DNA from: an uncultured Saprospiraceae bacterium
GTDB lineage: Bacteria; Bacteroidota; Bacteroidia; Chitinophagales; Saprospiraceae
Assembly: GCA_905480605.1 (NCBI GenBank)
Contig: CAJQRD010000001.1
Coordinates: 83,915-147,914 of the forward strand
Length of the DNA: 64,000 nucleotides
Direction: 5' to 3'
The notes beneath the pieces are model-generated. The model had not been told where the DNA came from and searched no databases. It saw only the letters and a list, made by a program, of their open reading frames with translations. Positions 56,008 to 64,000 of the stretch are shown in pieces (position 1 is the stretch's first letter; every line of letters begins with the position of its first letter). The position numbers and the translations under genes are program-made.

Positions 56008-58869
56008 ATGAAAAACTTATTAATGACAATCATGTGTACCATGATTTGTTCCTTCATGTTTGCTCAAAAAGGGACTGTTTCTGGAACTGTTTACGACGGC
56101 CCAGATCCACTTATTGGAGTATCCATAAGCGTAGGAGACGGAAGCATGGGAACTATAACAGATATTGACGGAAATTACAATATCAGCTTAAGTCCTGGAA
56201 CATATCAACTTACTGCAAGCTATGTTGGTTACAACAATGCGACACAATCAGTTACTATTTCTGCTGGTCAAAATACTGAAGCGAATTTCAATCTGGCAAG
56301 TGGTGTATTGGTTGATGAAATCGTTGTTATGGGAACAAGAGCATTTGGAAGAACCAACACTGATTCTCCTGTTCCAGTTGATGTAATTGACGTTTCACAA
56401 CTTGTTAAAACAGGAGGGCAAATTAGTATAAATGAAATACTAAATGTGGCAGCTCCATCTTTTACATCACAAAGTCAAACTGTTTCTGATGGTACAGATC
56501 ATATTGATCCAGCCAGTCTTAGAGGTTTAGGACCTGATCAAGTTTTGGTTCTTATAAATGGAAAAAGGAGACACAATACGTCTCTTCTTAATATTAACGG
56601 AACAGTAGGTGCAGGTAGTGTAGGTACGGATATGAATGCCATACCAGCTGCAGCAATACAAAGAATTGAAGTTTTAAGAGATGGTGCCGCAGCACAATAT
56701 GGTTCTGATGCCATTGCGGGAGTCATTAACTTAGTGCTTAAAGAGAAAACAGAAGGATTAGAATTAGGAATTACATCTGGTGCAAATGCCAGTAGCCTAG
56801 GAAATCATCAAGAAGGTGGAATTGATGGTGAGAAGGTACAAATTGATGCCAGTTATGGTTTGCCAATAGGTGATAACGGGGGTTTCATAAATATTACTGG
56901 ATCAATAGGCACTAGAAATCCTGCATTAAGAAATGCAACAAATTTGGAACAGTTATTTGACATAGACAACACTGCAGAAAGAGTATATCTTGAAAACAAT
57001 CCAACTGGAACAATAGCAGATATGACATCTAATGATTATGCTGATATATTAGCTGCATTACCACAAAACTTTCAAGATGCTGCTGCCAACGAAGACTACA
57101 ATCAATTGGATGATTTAGAGTTAGCTGCTAGAGGTCAGACAAGAAGTGATTACAGATTTAAAGTAGGAACTGCAAAATTACGTGAAGGAAAAGCTTTTTT
57201 AAACATGTCAATTCCCTTAAGCGAAACTTCAGAAGTATATGCATTCGGTGGCATTGGATCAAGAGAAGGTCTTGCCTTTGGATTCTTAAGAGAGCCATGG
57301 AGACCGAAGTCAAATACTGCGGCAAATGTAAATGGATTCTTACCTGGTATTCAATCAAATATTAATGACAAATCTCTAGCATTTGGAATAAAAGGTACAT
57401 ATAATGATTGGGATGTAGATTTTTCAAATACATTCGGATCTAACGACATGAAAATGACTGTTGTAAATTCTTCAAATGCTAGTTTAGGTGCAGCTTCTCC
57501 TTCAACGTTTGATGCAGGAGCATTTGGGTTTACACAAAATACTTCAAATCTGGATTTCACAAGAAAGCATGATGTAATGTCTGGATTGAGAACCTCGTTT
57601 GGAGCTGAATATAGAGTTGAAGAATTCAGCATCACAGCAGGTGCAGAAAATTCATATGCGACATATGACAACAATGGAATCCCTACAGTTAGAGGTTTTG
57701 ATGGAGCAACAAATGCTCAAGGAGAATCACTACCTGGAACAGTACAAGTTTTTGGAGGATTCACCCCAACGAATGCTTTATCTAAATCCAGAAACAGTAT
57801 TGCAGGTTATGGTGATTTTGAATTAGATGCAACTGACAGAGTTCTTATTGCTTTGGCATTGAGATATGAGGATTTCTCTGATTTTGGAAATACTTTTAAT
57901 TATAAATTAGCAACAAGAATTAAAGCTACTGATAATATATCAGTAAGAGCTGCGTATTCTACAGGTTTTAGAGCACCTTCATTACACCAACAATTTTTCA
58001 GCAGAAGTAGCACAATTTTCGATGCAAATAGTGTTGCACAAGAAGAGGGATTATTTACAAATGAAAGTAGAGCCGCTCAATTGATTGGCATAGATAAACT
58101 AAAAGAAGAGACTTCAAAAAGTCTTAGTGTAGGTGTTACTGCAAAATTCGGTGCATTGAGTTTAACTATTGATGCATATCAAATTAAGATTGATGACAGA
58201 ATCATTCTTTCAGGTGCATTTACAGATGGCGGAGATCCAGAATTGGAAAGTTTATTCAGAGCAGCTGGAGCAGGTAAAGCTAGGTTTTTAGCCAATGCAA
58301 TAGATACTGAAACTCAAGGTGTAGATATCGTATTGGGATATAGACTTGTAATGGACAGTGGCCTACAATTGAATAATAACCTTGCAGCTACATTTTCTAA
58401 AAATGAAGTGGTAAATATTATGGTTCCAGAAAAAATTGCAAATGCAGGTTTATCTGGTGATTTCTTTGATGGGCAAGAAGAAGCATTTTTAACTTTAGCA
58501 CAGCCAAGATCTAAGCTTACTTTAACTAATACATTGACACTAAACAATGGACTTGATGTATCACTTAGAAATGTATGGTATGGTTCTGTAACTGATCCAG
58601 ATGATTTTTCAGGAGACACTAGAGTAGAAGGAACAGTAGTTTCTGAAGATGCTTTGTATGATGCAAAATTAGTTACTGATCTTTCACTAAGTTACCCAAT
58701 AAATGACAAATTTAGAATGACATTTGGAGCTAATAATTTACTAGATGTGTATCCTTCTGAGAACAGAGCAGGTGGTCAGTCAAATGCTTCATTTCCTTAC
58801 TCTAGAAGAACTTCTCAATTTGGATTCACGGGAAGATATATGTTTTTGAGAGCAAACTTTACGTTGTAA
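56008..58869 (+). CDS. TonB-dependent outer-membrane receptor
   Basis: The 953-residue protein has a signal peptide (LLMTIMCTMICSFMFAQ). A carboxypeptidase-regulatory-like domain follows (about 20-105: GTVSGTVYDGPDPLIGVSIS, TDIDGNYNISLSPG). The plug (about 110-245) shows DEIVVMGTRA, LRGLGPDQVLVLINGKRRH and the signature IEVLRDGAAAQYGSDAIAG. The barrel runs to the C-terminus (GFTGRYMFLRANFTL, final aromatic strand). It imports a large or scarce ligand using TonB-ExbBD energy. No SusD gene is adjacent, so it is not a typical SusC. The DGAAAQYGSDAIAGVINLVLK form is common in receptors of iron or peptide-like ligands, but the ligand cannot be told. A strong terminator follows. Confidence 0.95.
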   Translation: MKNLLMTIMCTMICSFMFAQKGTVSGTVYDGPDPLIGVSISVGDGSMGTITDIDGNYNISLSPGTYQLTASYVGYNNATQSVTISAGQNTEANFNLASGVLVDEIVVMGTRAFGRTNTDSPVPVDVIDVSQLVKTGGQISINEILNVAAPSFTSQSQTVSDGTDHIDPASLRGLGPDQVLVLINGKRRHNTSLLNINGTVGAGSVGTDMNAIPAAAIQRIEVLRDGAAAQYGSDAIAGVINLVLKEKTEGLELGITSGANASSLGNHQEGGIDGEKVQIDASYGLPIGDNGGFINITGSIGTRNPALRNATNLEQLFDIDNTAERVYLENNPTGTIADMTSNDYADILAALPQNFQDAAANEDYNQLDDLELAARGQTRSDYRFKVGTAKLREGKAFLNMSIPLSETSEVYAFGGIGSREGLAFGFLREPWRPKSNTAANVNGFLPGIQSNINDKSLAFGIKGTYNDWDVDFSNTFGSNDMKMTVVNSSNASLGAASPSTFDAGAFGFTQNTSNLDFTRKHDVMSGLRTSFGAEYRVEEFSITAGAENSYATYDNNGIPTVRGFDGATNAQGESLPGTVQVFGGFTPTNALSKSRNSIAGYGDFELDATDRVLIALALRYEDFSDFGNTFNYKLATRIKATDNISVRAAYSTGFRAPSLHQQFFSRSSTIFDANSVAQEEGLFTNESRAAQLIGIDKLKEETSKSLSVGVTAKFGALSLTIDAYQIKIDDRIILSGAFTDGGDPELESLFRAAGAGKARFLANAIDTETQGVDIVLGYRLVMDSGLQLNNNLAATFSKNEVVNIMVPEKIANAGLSGDFFDGQEEAFLTLAQPRSKLTLTNTLTLNNGLDVSLRNVWYGSVTDPDDFSGDTRVEGTVVSEDALYDAKLVTDLSLSYPINDKFRMTFGANNLLDVYPSENRAGGQSNASFPYSRRTSQFGFTGRYMFLRANFTL

Positions 58870-58930
58870 TTTTTACATCAAGTTGTGCACATCAGATTTA
58901 AAATATAAATAAAATTAATACTGATATTTA

Positions 58931-58967
58931 GGTTCTGGCAATCAATAGATTGTCAGAACCTTTTTTT
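58931..58967 (+). terminator. Rho-independent terminator of the TonB-dependent receptor gene
   Basis: GGTTCTGGCAATC (58931-58943) pairs with GATTGTCAGAACC (58948-58960) across a 4-nt loop, with one G-U pair, then seven T. The remaining 240 bp to the next gene hold nothing recognisable. Confidence 0.95.
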
Positions 58968-59204
58968 CTAATACCAAATTACTTTTTAAGAGAAATGGAA
59001 TTGGTGCAACTAAGTATTTCAGATTTTTCAGTAGGAGATATCAAAACATAAGGAATTGAGATTCGTTTCTCAATGGAGTATGTTTTTTAGTAATAACAAA
59101 TTAATTTCTCGATATATCAATGCTAATTTATTAGCTGCTGTGATTCACATTTTGAGAACATTATAGTTCATGATTTATAAATGGTTTTTACTTCATAACT
59201 TTTC

Positions 59205-59735
59205 TTATTTATAAAATTCCTTAGGATACTCACATACACCTGAGACACCGTTCAGTCCATTTTTAGTCAACTCAATTACCATGCAGTTTTCCTTTGGCGC
59301 GTTAAAGGGTAAATCAATTCCAAACTTATGAGCTTGTTCATACCCAAATCTTGGATAGTATTTTTCATGCCCAAGAAGAACTATTGATTTGTATCCTAAT
59401 TCTTTTGCCACCTTATGAGTGTGTTCGATTAGCTTTCCACCAATACCTTTTCTTTGATATTCAGGAAGCACAGAAACTGGAGCTAGGGCCAAAGAATCAA
59501 ATTCTTGCTGGCCATTTTTTATTTTCAATTTGGTAAGTAAAATATGCCCGACAATATTATCATCAATTTCCGCAACCAATGATAACTCTGGAATAAAAGA
59601 ACTTGATTCCCTTAAGTGTTCCACAAGGAATTGTTCTTTATGATCACTAAACTTTACAGTTTCAAAAGCTTTTTCTATTAAATCGGAGACGGCTTTAAAA
59701 TCTGTTGATTTTTCTTGTCGTATCAGTATACCCAT
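59205..59735 (-). CDS. GNAT family N-acetyltransferase (YhbS-like)
   Basis: The 176-residue protein has the acetyl-CoA-binding core LAPVSVLPEYQRKGIGGKLIE (motif A, Q/RxxGxG/A) at about 83-103. YhbS-type VLLGHEKYYPRFGYEQAHKFGI follows at about 118-139. The N-terminus IRQEKSTDFKAVSDLIEKAF is typical. The substrate is unknown. It is the last gene of a probable three-gene unit, 5 bp after the GDYXXLXY gene. Confidence 0.92.
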   Translation of the reverse strand: MGILIRQEKSTDFKAVSDLIEKAFETVKFSDHKEQFLVEHLRESSSFIPELSLVAEIDDNIVGHILLTKLKIKNGQQEFDSLALAPVSVLPEYQRKGIGGKLIEHTHKVAKELGYKSIVLLGHEKYYPRFGYEQAHKFGIDLPFNAPKENCMVIELTKNGLNGVSGVCEYPKEFYK

Positions 59736-59740
59736 TTGCT

Positions 59741-60325
59741 TTAACCTTTACCCGACGCTTGGCTTTCTTTTACAATTTCCTTTATCGACTTATCATCAAT
59801 TATCACATCCTTTAAAACAGCATCTCCATCCTTGATGCTGACAAGTGCGTATGTCATATTATCTATATTTCGTTGGCTCTCCATATATAAATCTTCTGCA
59901 GGCTTGGCTTTTGATTCTTCCATATAAAACCTATCAAATGGAAAATCAAGGATAAGATTATTTGCAGGGTTCCCTGTTATGTAATTTACCTTGGTCTTAA
60001 GGTATTCTTCTTTATTACTTGGTTTCTCTTTTGAAATCGATTCAATTTTTGCATAACCATTTTCATCAATAATAAAAATAGCATAAACAACATCTCCACG
60101 TTTCCATTCATCTGTGTTGTTTACCGAAACAGTGTTTTCTACATATCGAAGAATTATATATTTGCCTCTAAAGGGATCACTTGGATCAACAGGAGCTGTT
60201 TCAAATTTATATTCTGTACCTGTTTTCAAAATATCTTCTCTATCCCAAATCATTTTTGCAGGAACGAACAGCTGCACTAAAGCAACCAAGATAAATACTG
60301 GCAATAACATTTTTTTACTAATCAT
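59741..60325 (-). CDS. GDYXXLXY domain membrane-anchored protein
   Basis: The 194-residue protein has one N-terminal hydrophobic segment (MLLPVFILVALVQLFVPAKMI) and an exported domain. Its hallmark PVDPSDPFRGKYIILRY (about 46-62) fits the GDYXXLXY motif, with Lys in place of Asp. GDVVYAIFIIDENGYAKIESI is also typical. Such proteins are regularly encoded with DUF2157/DUF4401 membrane proteins, as here: its first 8 nt overlap the DUF2157 gene. The function of the pair is unknown. Confidence 0.88.
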   Translation of the reverse strand: MISKKMLLPVFILVALVQLFVPAKMIWDREDILKTGTEYKFETAPVDPSDPFRGKYIILRYVENTVSVNNTDEWKRGDVVYAIFIIDENGYAKIESISKEKPSNKEEYLKTKVNYITGNPANNLILDFPFDRFYMEESKAKPAEDLYMESQRNIDNMTYALVSIKDGDAVLKDVIIDDKSIKEIVKESQASGKG

Positions 60326-61598
60326 TTGATCGTCGTTTTTTAAGCATCCAATAATTGGTTAAAAAGAATCCAATTCCAACAAACACAAATAATAACCCTC
60401 TAAAAATAAAGCTTAAGTCAATGTCAACAAATCTACAAACTACCAACGATGTGATTATCAATAAACCATAATTTAAGACACCAAAATTATCTTTTCTTTC
60501 ACCTTCCCTAATCGTCCAGATTCCTAAAACAAAAACAAAAATATTAATTAGTAAAATTGAAATTGATGAATACATCCCAATAATAAAGGCAACTATAAAT
60601 AAGATAAAAACTGGTGTCACAGGACTAATATTTTTTATTGTCTTATTCTTCATATTCAGATATAAAAGTCCTAAAGCCAATAAAGTGAATATTGTCGCAC
60701 AAATGAATTCAGGAGATATGACAACCTCATTAAAATCAAACTCCTTACTTCTTAAGTTCTTCCAAAAAAAGTCAAAACTTAATATCAGCAACAATATCAT
60801 GGTACCAAGAGATCCAAGTATTTTATATGAATTTGACCTTAATTTTTGTTTGTCAAAAAAACTGTGCTCACCTATCAAATAAAACAGACCAAAAAGACTA
60901 AAGTAAGCTGGAAGAATCAATTCAGTTACATCTTTTGCAATAGTTCCAAGAGCAATTATTATCGATATAGGTATCAACCAATTATGAAGAACCATGAAGT
61001 TGCTTTTTGGATTTTCTTTGTACAACAAATAATAATGTGGCAGTGACAACAAGAGCATCAACCAGTACAAATAAGATTCACTTCCATTTCTTCCATAACC
61101 AATTTCAGTTGCGTAATTTGTAATACCAATTAGATACAACATTGAGACCGCAGACGATTTCATCAGGTAAATAATAGGCAAGCAAAGCAGCATCCAAACC
61201 AAAAGAAATGAACTTAGATTTCCAGGCATGTTATATATCTGACTGATAAGGGCAATGCAAGCACCCACCGCGAAAAATAAAAACGTTGCACTGCTCTCCC
61301 GCCATGTTATACTTTCTTGTTTTATTAACAACGCATAACCACAAAGACCTTGACCAATCAGCATAGGAACAAAAGCAAAGATTGTTTTTGATGCTCTCGA
61401 AAGATCATCCCAGTTATGTGCTATTATCATAATAATACCAAGCCCAACTAAGACTGCACCAATAATACCAAAAACAATGAAGAGCCCGTTAGGCGTGGAG
61501 ATTCGCTTTTTCTTATAATAGTCCTGAATTTTATCTGCGGTTTCTTCAGTGAGAATCCCAACATCAACCAGCTCATTAATATCTTTTAATATATTCAT
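60318..61598 (-). CDS. DUF2157 polytopic membrane protein
   Basis: The 426-residue protein starts with a short cytoplasmic helix (NILKDINELVDVGILTEETADKI), the DUF2157 opening. About a dozen hydrophobic helices follow (FIVFGIIGAVLVGLGIIMII, then HNWDDLS). The HNWDDLSRASKTIFAFVPM stretch after helix 1 is the family hallmark. It overlaps the next gene by 8 nt, implying translational coupling with the GDYXXLXY protein. The role is unknown; the two probably form an envelope complex. Confidence 0.92.
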   Translation of the reverse strand: MNILKDINELVDVGILTEETADKIQDYYKKKRISTPNGLFIVFGIIGAVLVGLGIIMIIAHNWDDLSRASKTIFAFVPMLIGQGLCGYALLIKQESITWRESSATFLFFAVGACIALISQIYNMPGNLSSFLLVWMLLCLPIIYLMKSSAVSMLYLIGITNYATEIGYGRNGSESYLYWLMLLLSLPHYYLLYKENPKSNFMVLHNWLIPISIIIALGTIAKDVTELILPAYFSLFGLFYLIGEHSFFDKQKLRSNSYKILGSLGTMILLLILSFDFFWKNLRSKEFDFNEVVISPEFICATIFTLLALGLLYLNMKNKTIKNISPVTPVFILFIVAFIIGMYSSISILLINIFVFVLGIWTIREGERKDNFGVLNYGLLIITSLVVCRFVDIDLSFIFRGLLFVFVGIGFFLTNYWMLKKRRSND

Positions 61599-61706
61599 TG
61601 TTGATTTTTAAAATTTTGACTCGGCCGTATAACATTACAACTTATTTCTAAATATAATAATTTTATTGCAATTCCATTTTTAAACCTTTATTGGTTAAAC
61701 TGAGAA

Positions 61707-62413
61707 ATGATAAAAATTATAGGTTACTACTTCTAACAGTTTCTCAAAAGAAGCTTAATATATTAATACAATTATTACTTCTTATCTCATGTCAATTTAT
61801 CTATTGTCAAAGTAGCATAGTAGATTGTTTTATAAATAAAAAATCCAATACTGTTACGGCCTTAACATAAGATCAAAATCTGATTCAAAAAGTGATAAAA
61901 TTGGGAAGATTCCTTTTGGTCAGCGCCTTCATATTATGCATAAATATCATTATGATTATCAAAAACTGGACTCAATTAAAACTCAAAAATCCACTTACCA
62001 AATAGATGGTGCCTGGTTAAAGGTTCGTTATAAAGGATTAAAAGATTATGTCCTATCAACTTTTCTATAAAAGTAATATGAATATAAAAATGAACACAAA
62101 TACAAAGATCATATCTTATTTATGCCAAACGAAAGATGTAGTGATAATATAGACAATATAAACGATTACGATTGGTAGGGGCTCTACTTAATCGGTGACA
62201 GTACAACTTTAAAAAAATCATTAGACGATTACAATTCGATTGATCCAATGACAAATATGCAAATAGTTAGAATCCAGATTCTAATGGTTTAGGTGACTAC
62301 ATTATCACATATGGGAAAAGCCTGAAAATCTTATTTTATCTCTTAGCAGTGAAGCAGAGTACAGAGATGTTTTGGAAGATGTGACTTATTTTTTTAGTAC
62401 TTATTGTTGTTGA
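61707..62413 (+). pseudogene. Decayed gene for a secreted bacterial SH3-domain protein
   Basis: Pieces of one protein can be read in three frames. From 61748: KKLNILIQLLLLISCQFIYC (signal peptide) then INKKSNTVTA. After a shift near 61855, from 61861: LNIRSKSDSKSDKIGKIPFG ... QIDGAWLKVRYKGLKDYVLSTFL, a bacterial SH3 domain. Stops follow at 62068, 62074 and 62176, around HKYKDHILFMPNERCSDN and GLYLIGDSTTLKKSLDDYN. Two more shifts give PDSNGLGDYIITYG and KPENLILSLSSEAEYRDVLE, ending at TGA 62411. The original start is uncertain (ATG 61707 is out of frame). The flanks 61599-61706 and 62414-62565 hold nothing recognisable. Confidence 0.75.
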
Positions 62414-62565
62414 TTGTCTCATACTAGAAAGAGGTGGGGACACAAATGCATCCTTTCACAATATCTGGACACCTTTGCTAGGATCTTTCCACTAAATATC
62501 AGAAATCTTAATTTTGTTTTTTGTAAAATGTATTTGAAATTCAAAAACTATCAATAGATAATAAC

Positions 62566-62994
62566 TCAACAACAGCCTTGATTCAATTGAATAGGTGGGC
62601 AAGCAACAGTGCCATAACTACAATACACACAGCAATCATTTTCTAAAGGCTTCAATATCTTTTTGCAATTTTCACACTCATAAAAATACTGGCAAGCATT
62701 TGTAGGCATCGTTTCCTCCTTATTATAACTGCATTCAGGACAGGTTATAACAGATTTCAGAACAACCTCATTGTTTACTGAACTATTTTTCTTACTGATG
62801 TATTGGTAAATACCAAAACCTAAAAATACAAGTCCAATCGCAAGAAAAAATCCACTATACTTTTCTAAGCCATTACTAAATCCAATTAAAGCACTGCCAC
62901 CACCTATGGCAACTATCAACGCAGGTAGCCAGCAACAACTGGTTGCAACTATAAATGCTATTGAACTTCCAACAATTGATTTCTTATAATTCAC
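62566..62994 (-). CDS. MerT-like small membrane protein with extra cysteine motifs
   Basis: I start at GTG 62994 (142 residues, MNYKKSIVGSSIAFIVATSCC), preceded by AGGA. A TTG at 63030, touching the pirin stop, would add 12 residues. The first helix carries the mercuric-transport-like pair SCCWLPAL; helix 2 GGGSALIGF and helix 3 FFLAIGLVFLGFGIYQYI complete a MerT-like core. Then come CPECSYNKE, CENCKK and the closing ENDCCVYCSYGTVACPPIQ, close to a GDCCVFCSYG motif seen in small metal-related proteins. A heavy-metal or thiol role is inferred. It is downstream of the pirin gene on the same strand. Confidence 0.75.
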   Translation of the reverse strand: MNYKKSIVGSSIAFIVATSCCWLPALIVAIGGGSALIGFSNGLEKYSGFFLAIGLVFLGFGIYQYISKKNSSVNNEVVLKSVITCPECSYNKEETMPTNACQYFYECENCKKILKPLENDCCVYCSYGTVACPPIQLNQGCC

Positions 62995-63030
62995 TTTTAT
63001 TTTTCCTAAGATACAATATAATGATTTCAA

Positions 63031-63891
63031 TTAAAACTCCTCTATCAAAACACCCATCTTTCCCATTTGAGCATCACGCATTGCTTCCATAATTTCAGTG
63101 GTATTGTTCATAACGAATGGGCCATAGGATTCTATGGGCTCTCCTATTGGTGAACCTGACAACAATAACATTCTTGTATCGTCTTTCGCTTTAAGAGTGA
63201 TGGCGCCTTCTTCGTTTTCGAAAACAGTCATTGACTTGGCTCCTGTTTCTTTATCATTGATTTGCATAGAACCATCAAGTTGATAAATCAATGTGTGTTG
63301 TTGAGCAGGAATAGTTAATTCAAACTCCCCATCTGATTTCATATCTAATCTTGAAACCAACATTGGACTTTGATTAGGGATAGGTCCTTTTACGCCTTTA
63401 TACTCACCCGTTAAAACCTGCATTTCTACTTTATCATCAGGTGAATAAACTGGAATTTCGTTTTTTTGCTGTGGTAAATATTTAGCAGGCAACATTTTAA
63501 ATTCACTTGGGGTATTAACCCAAAACTGAATAATTTCAAAATGCCCACCATTTTCTGCTAGCTTTTTCGATGGTCGTTCGGAGTGTGTTATACCTTTGCC
63601 TGCATTCATCCATTGTACACCTCCTGCACTTACGATACTGTCATTGCCCAAAGAGTCACGGTGATGCAATTCTCCTTTCAAAATAATTGTCACAGGAGAG
63701 AATCCTCTATGAGGATGAGGACCAACGCCAACCTCTCTTTGATGCTGATCACCTTGTAATATGCTTGACCAATGGTGAATGAGCAAAAAAGGATCAATTT
63801 GATTGGTCGTGGCATTAGGAAGTGGTTGATCAATCATGATACCACCCATATTGACCTTCTCTGCTTTTGTAACTGACTTTATATTACGCAT
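63031..63891 (-). CDS. Pirin family protein
   Basis: The 286-residue bicupin has the pirin metal site GPHPHRGF (H59, H61) and ITHSERP (H103, E105). MNAGKGITHSE and the C-terminal cupin (TLIYQLDGSMQIN, LLLSGSPIGEPIESYGPFVMN) complete the family pattern. Bacterial pirins bind iron; some have quercetinase activity, others act as redox sensors or stress proteins. The substrate here is unknown. It is followed directly by the MerT-like gene and is probably co-transcribed with it. Confidence 0.95.
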   Translation of the reverse strand: MRNIKSVTKAEKVNMGGIMIDQPLPNATTNQIDPFLLIHHWSSILQGDQHQREVGVGPHPHRGFSPVTIILKGELHHRDSLGNDSIVSAGGVQWMNAGKGITHSERPSKKLAENGGHFEIIQFWVNTPSEFKMLPAKYLPQQKNEIPVYSPDDKVEMQVLTGEYKGVKGPIPNQSPMLVSRLDMKSDGEFELTIPAQQHTLIYQLDGSMQINDKETGAKSMTVFENEEGAITLKAKDDTRMLLLSGSPIGEPIESYGPFVMNNTTEIMEAMRDAQMGKMGVLIEEF

Positions 63892-63964
63892 TAGTTTAAA
63901 GTTAATTTAGTTAAAATTAGAGCGAACAGAATATAATTTGGTTAATTGAGCCTTTTTTCAGCAG

Positions 63965-64000
63965 GAGACCCCTCTCTTTCAGAGACCTCCCTCTTTCAGA
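63965..64000. repeat. Tandem 17-bp repeat at the right edge
   Basis: GAGACCCCTCTCTTTCA (63965-63981) and GAGACCTCCCTCTTTCA (63982-63998) are adjacent copies, and a third seems to begin at 63999. The array runs out of the window. GAGACC recalls the repeat at 48480-48556. Confidence 0.7.

Noticed and set aside
57351..57674. 107-codon minus-strand frame inside the TonB-dependent receptor gene
   Set aside because: It is antisense to conserved barrel strands; its composition is that of a shadow frame.
56008..58869. SusC of a glycan-uptake locus
   Set aside because: There is no adjacent SusD gene and no carbohydrate-active enzyme gene nearby, so only a general TonB-dependent receptor call is supported.

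Overview
The window looks like a chromosomal segment of a Bacteroidota bacterium, probably close to the Saprospiria. The DNA is AT-rich. Several very large secreted proteins end in Por/type IX secretion (T9SS) C-terminal domains. There is a cargo protein of the gliding-motility C-terminal type paired with a PorP/SprF-like protein, a TonB-dependent receptor with a carboxypeptidase-regulatory-like N-terminus, and several promoter candidates fitting the Bacteroidota pattern TTG / TAnnTTTG. No phage, insertion sequence, rRNA operon or CRISPR array was seen.

Layout. 1-3.4 kb is housekeeping: the start of an ExbB/TolQ gene, tRNA-Ser(GGA), a TatD hydrolase, a viroplasmin-type RNase H, peptide deformylase and RuvX. 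3.4-30.5 kb is dominated by cell-surface genes. Three giant paralogous T9SS proteins (1643, 2395 and about 1457 residues) share the end order carboxypeptidase-regulatory-like segment, dockerin-like EF-hand pair, cohesin-like domain, sorting domain. Among them lie a small secreted protein, the PorP/SprF plus gliding-type cargo pair, and an FG-GAP/ASPIC-UnbV lipoprotein. 30.5-34.5 kb holds an orphan NarL/LuxR response regulator, a lipoprotein glycosylasparaginase and a secreted animal-type haem peroxidase. 34.8-38.3 kb is a large outer-membrane-type gene split by one in-frame TAA. 38.5-45.8 kb holds an AbrB-like regulator divergent from a secreted reprolysin-type metalloprotease, two small lipoproteins and an ABC-F ATPase.

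45.9-53.5 kb holds a two-gene unit (TPR-AAA+ ATPase, then TPR membrane protein), a class A penicillin-binding protein, FabG and a metzincin-like lipoprotein. 53.6-59 kb holds a ceramidase-like membrane protein, a DUF1643 protein, the relic of an NRAMP-type transporter and an intact TonB-dependent receptor. 59.2-64 kb holds a three-gene unit (DUF2157, GDYXXLXY, GNAT), a badly decayed SH3-domain gene, a MerT-like protein with extra cysteine motifs and a pirin.

How it fits together. Most of the coding capacity goes to the cell surface: adhesion-like repeat proteins, secreted enzymes and an outer-membrane partner for export or anchoring. Three genes are broken to different degrees: a single stop, two stops plus a frameshift, and many lesions. 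This suggests continuing loss of accessory genes. Intergenic DNA carries short lineage-type repeats (a 7-bp tandem array, GGTC/GACC hairpin repeats, CAGGGGCC-rich repeats, a 17-bp tandem at the right edge). All functions are read from sequence motifs; no database search was possible.
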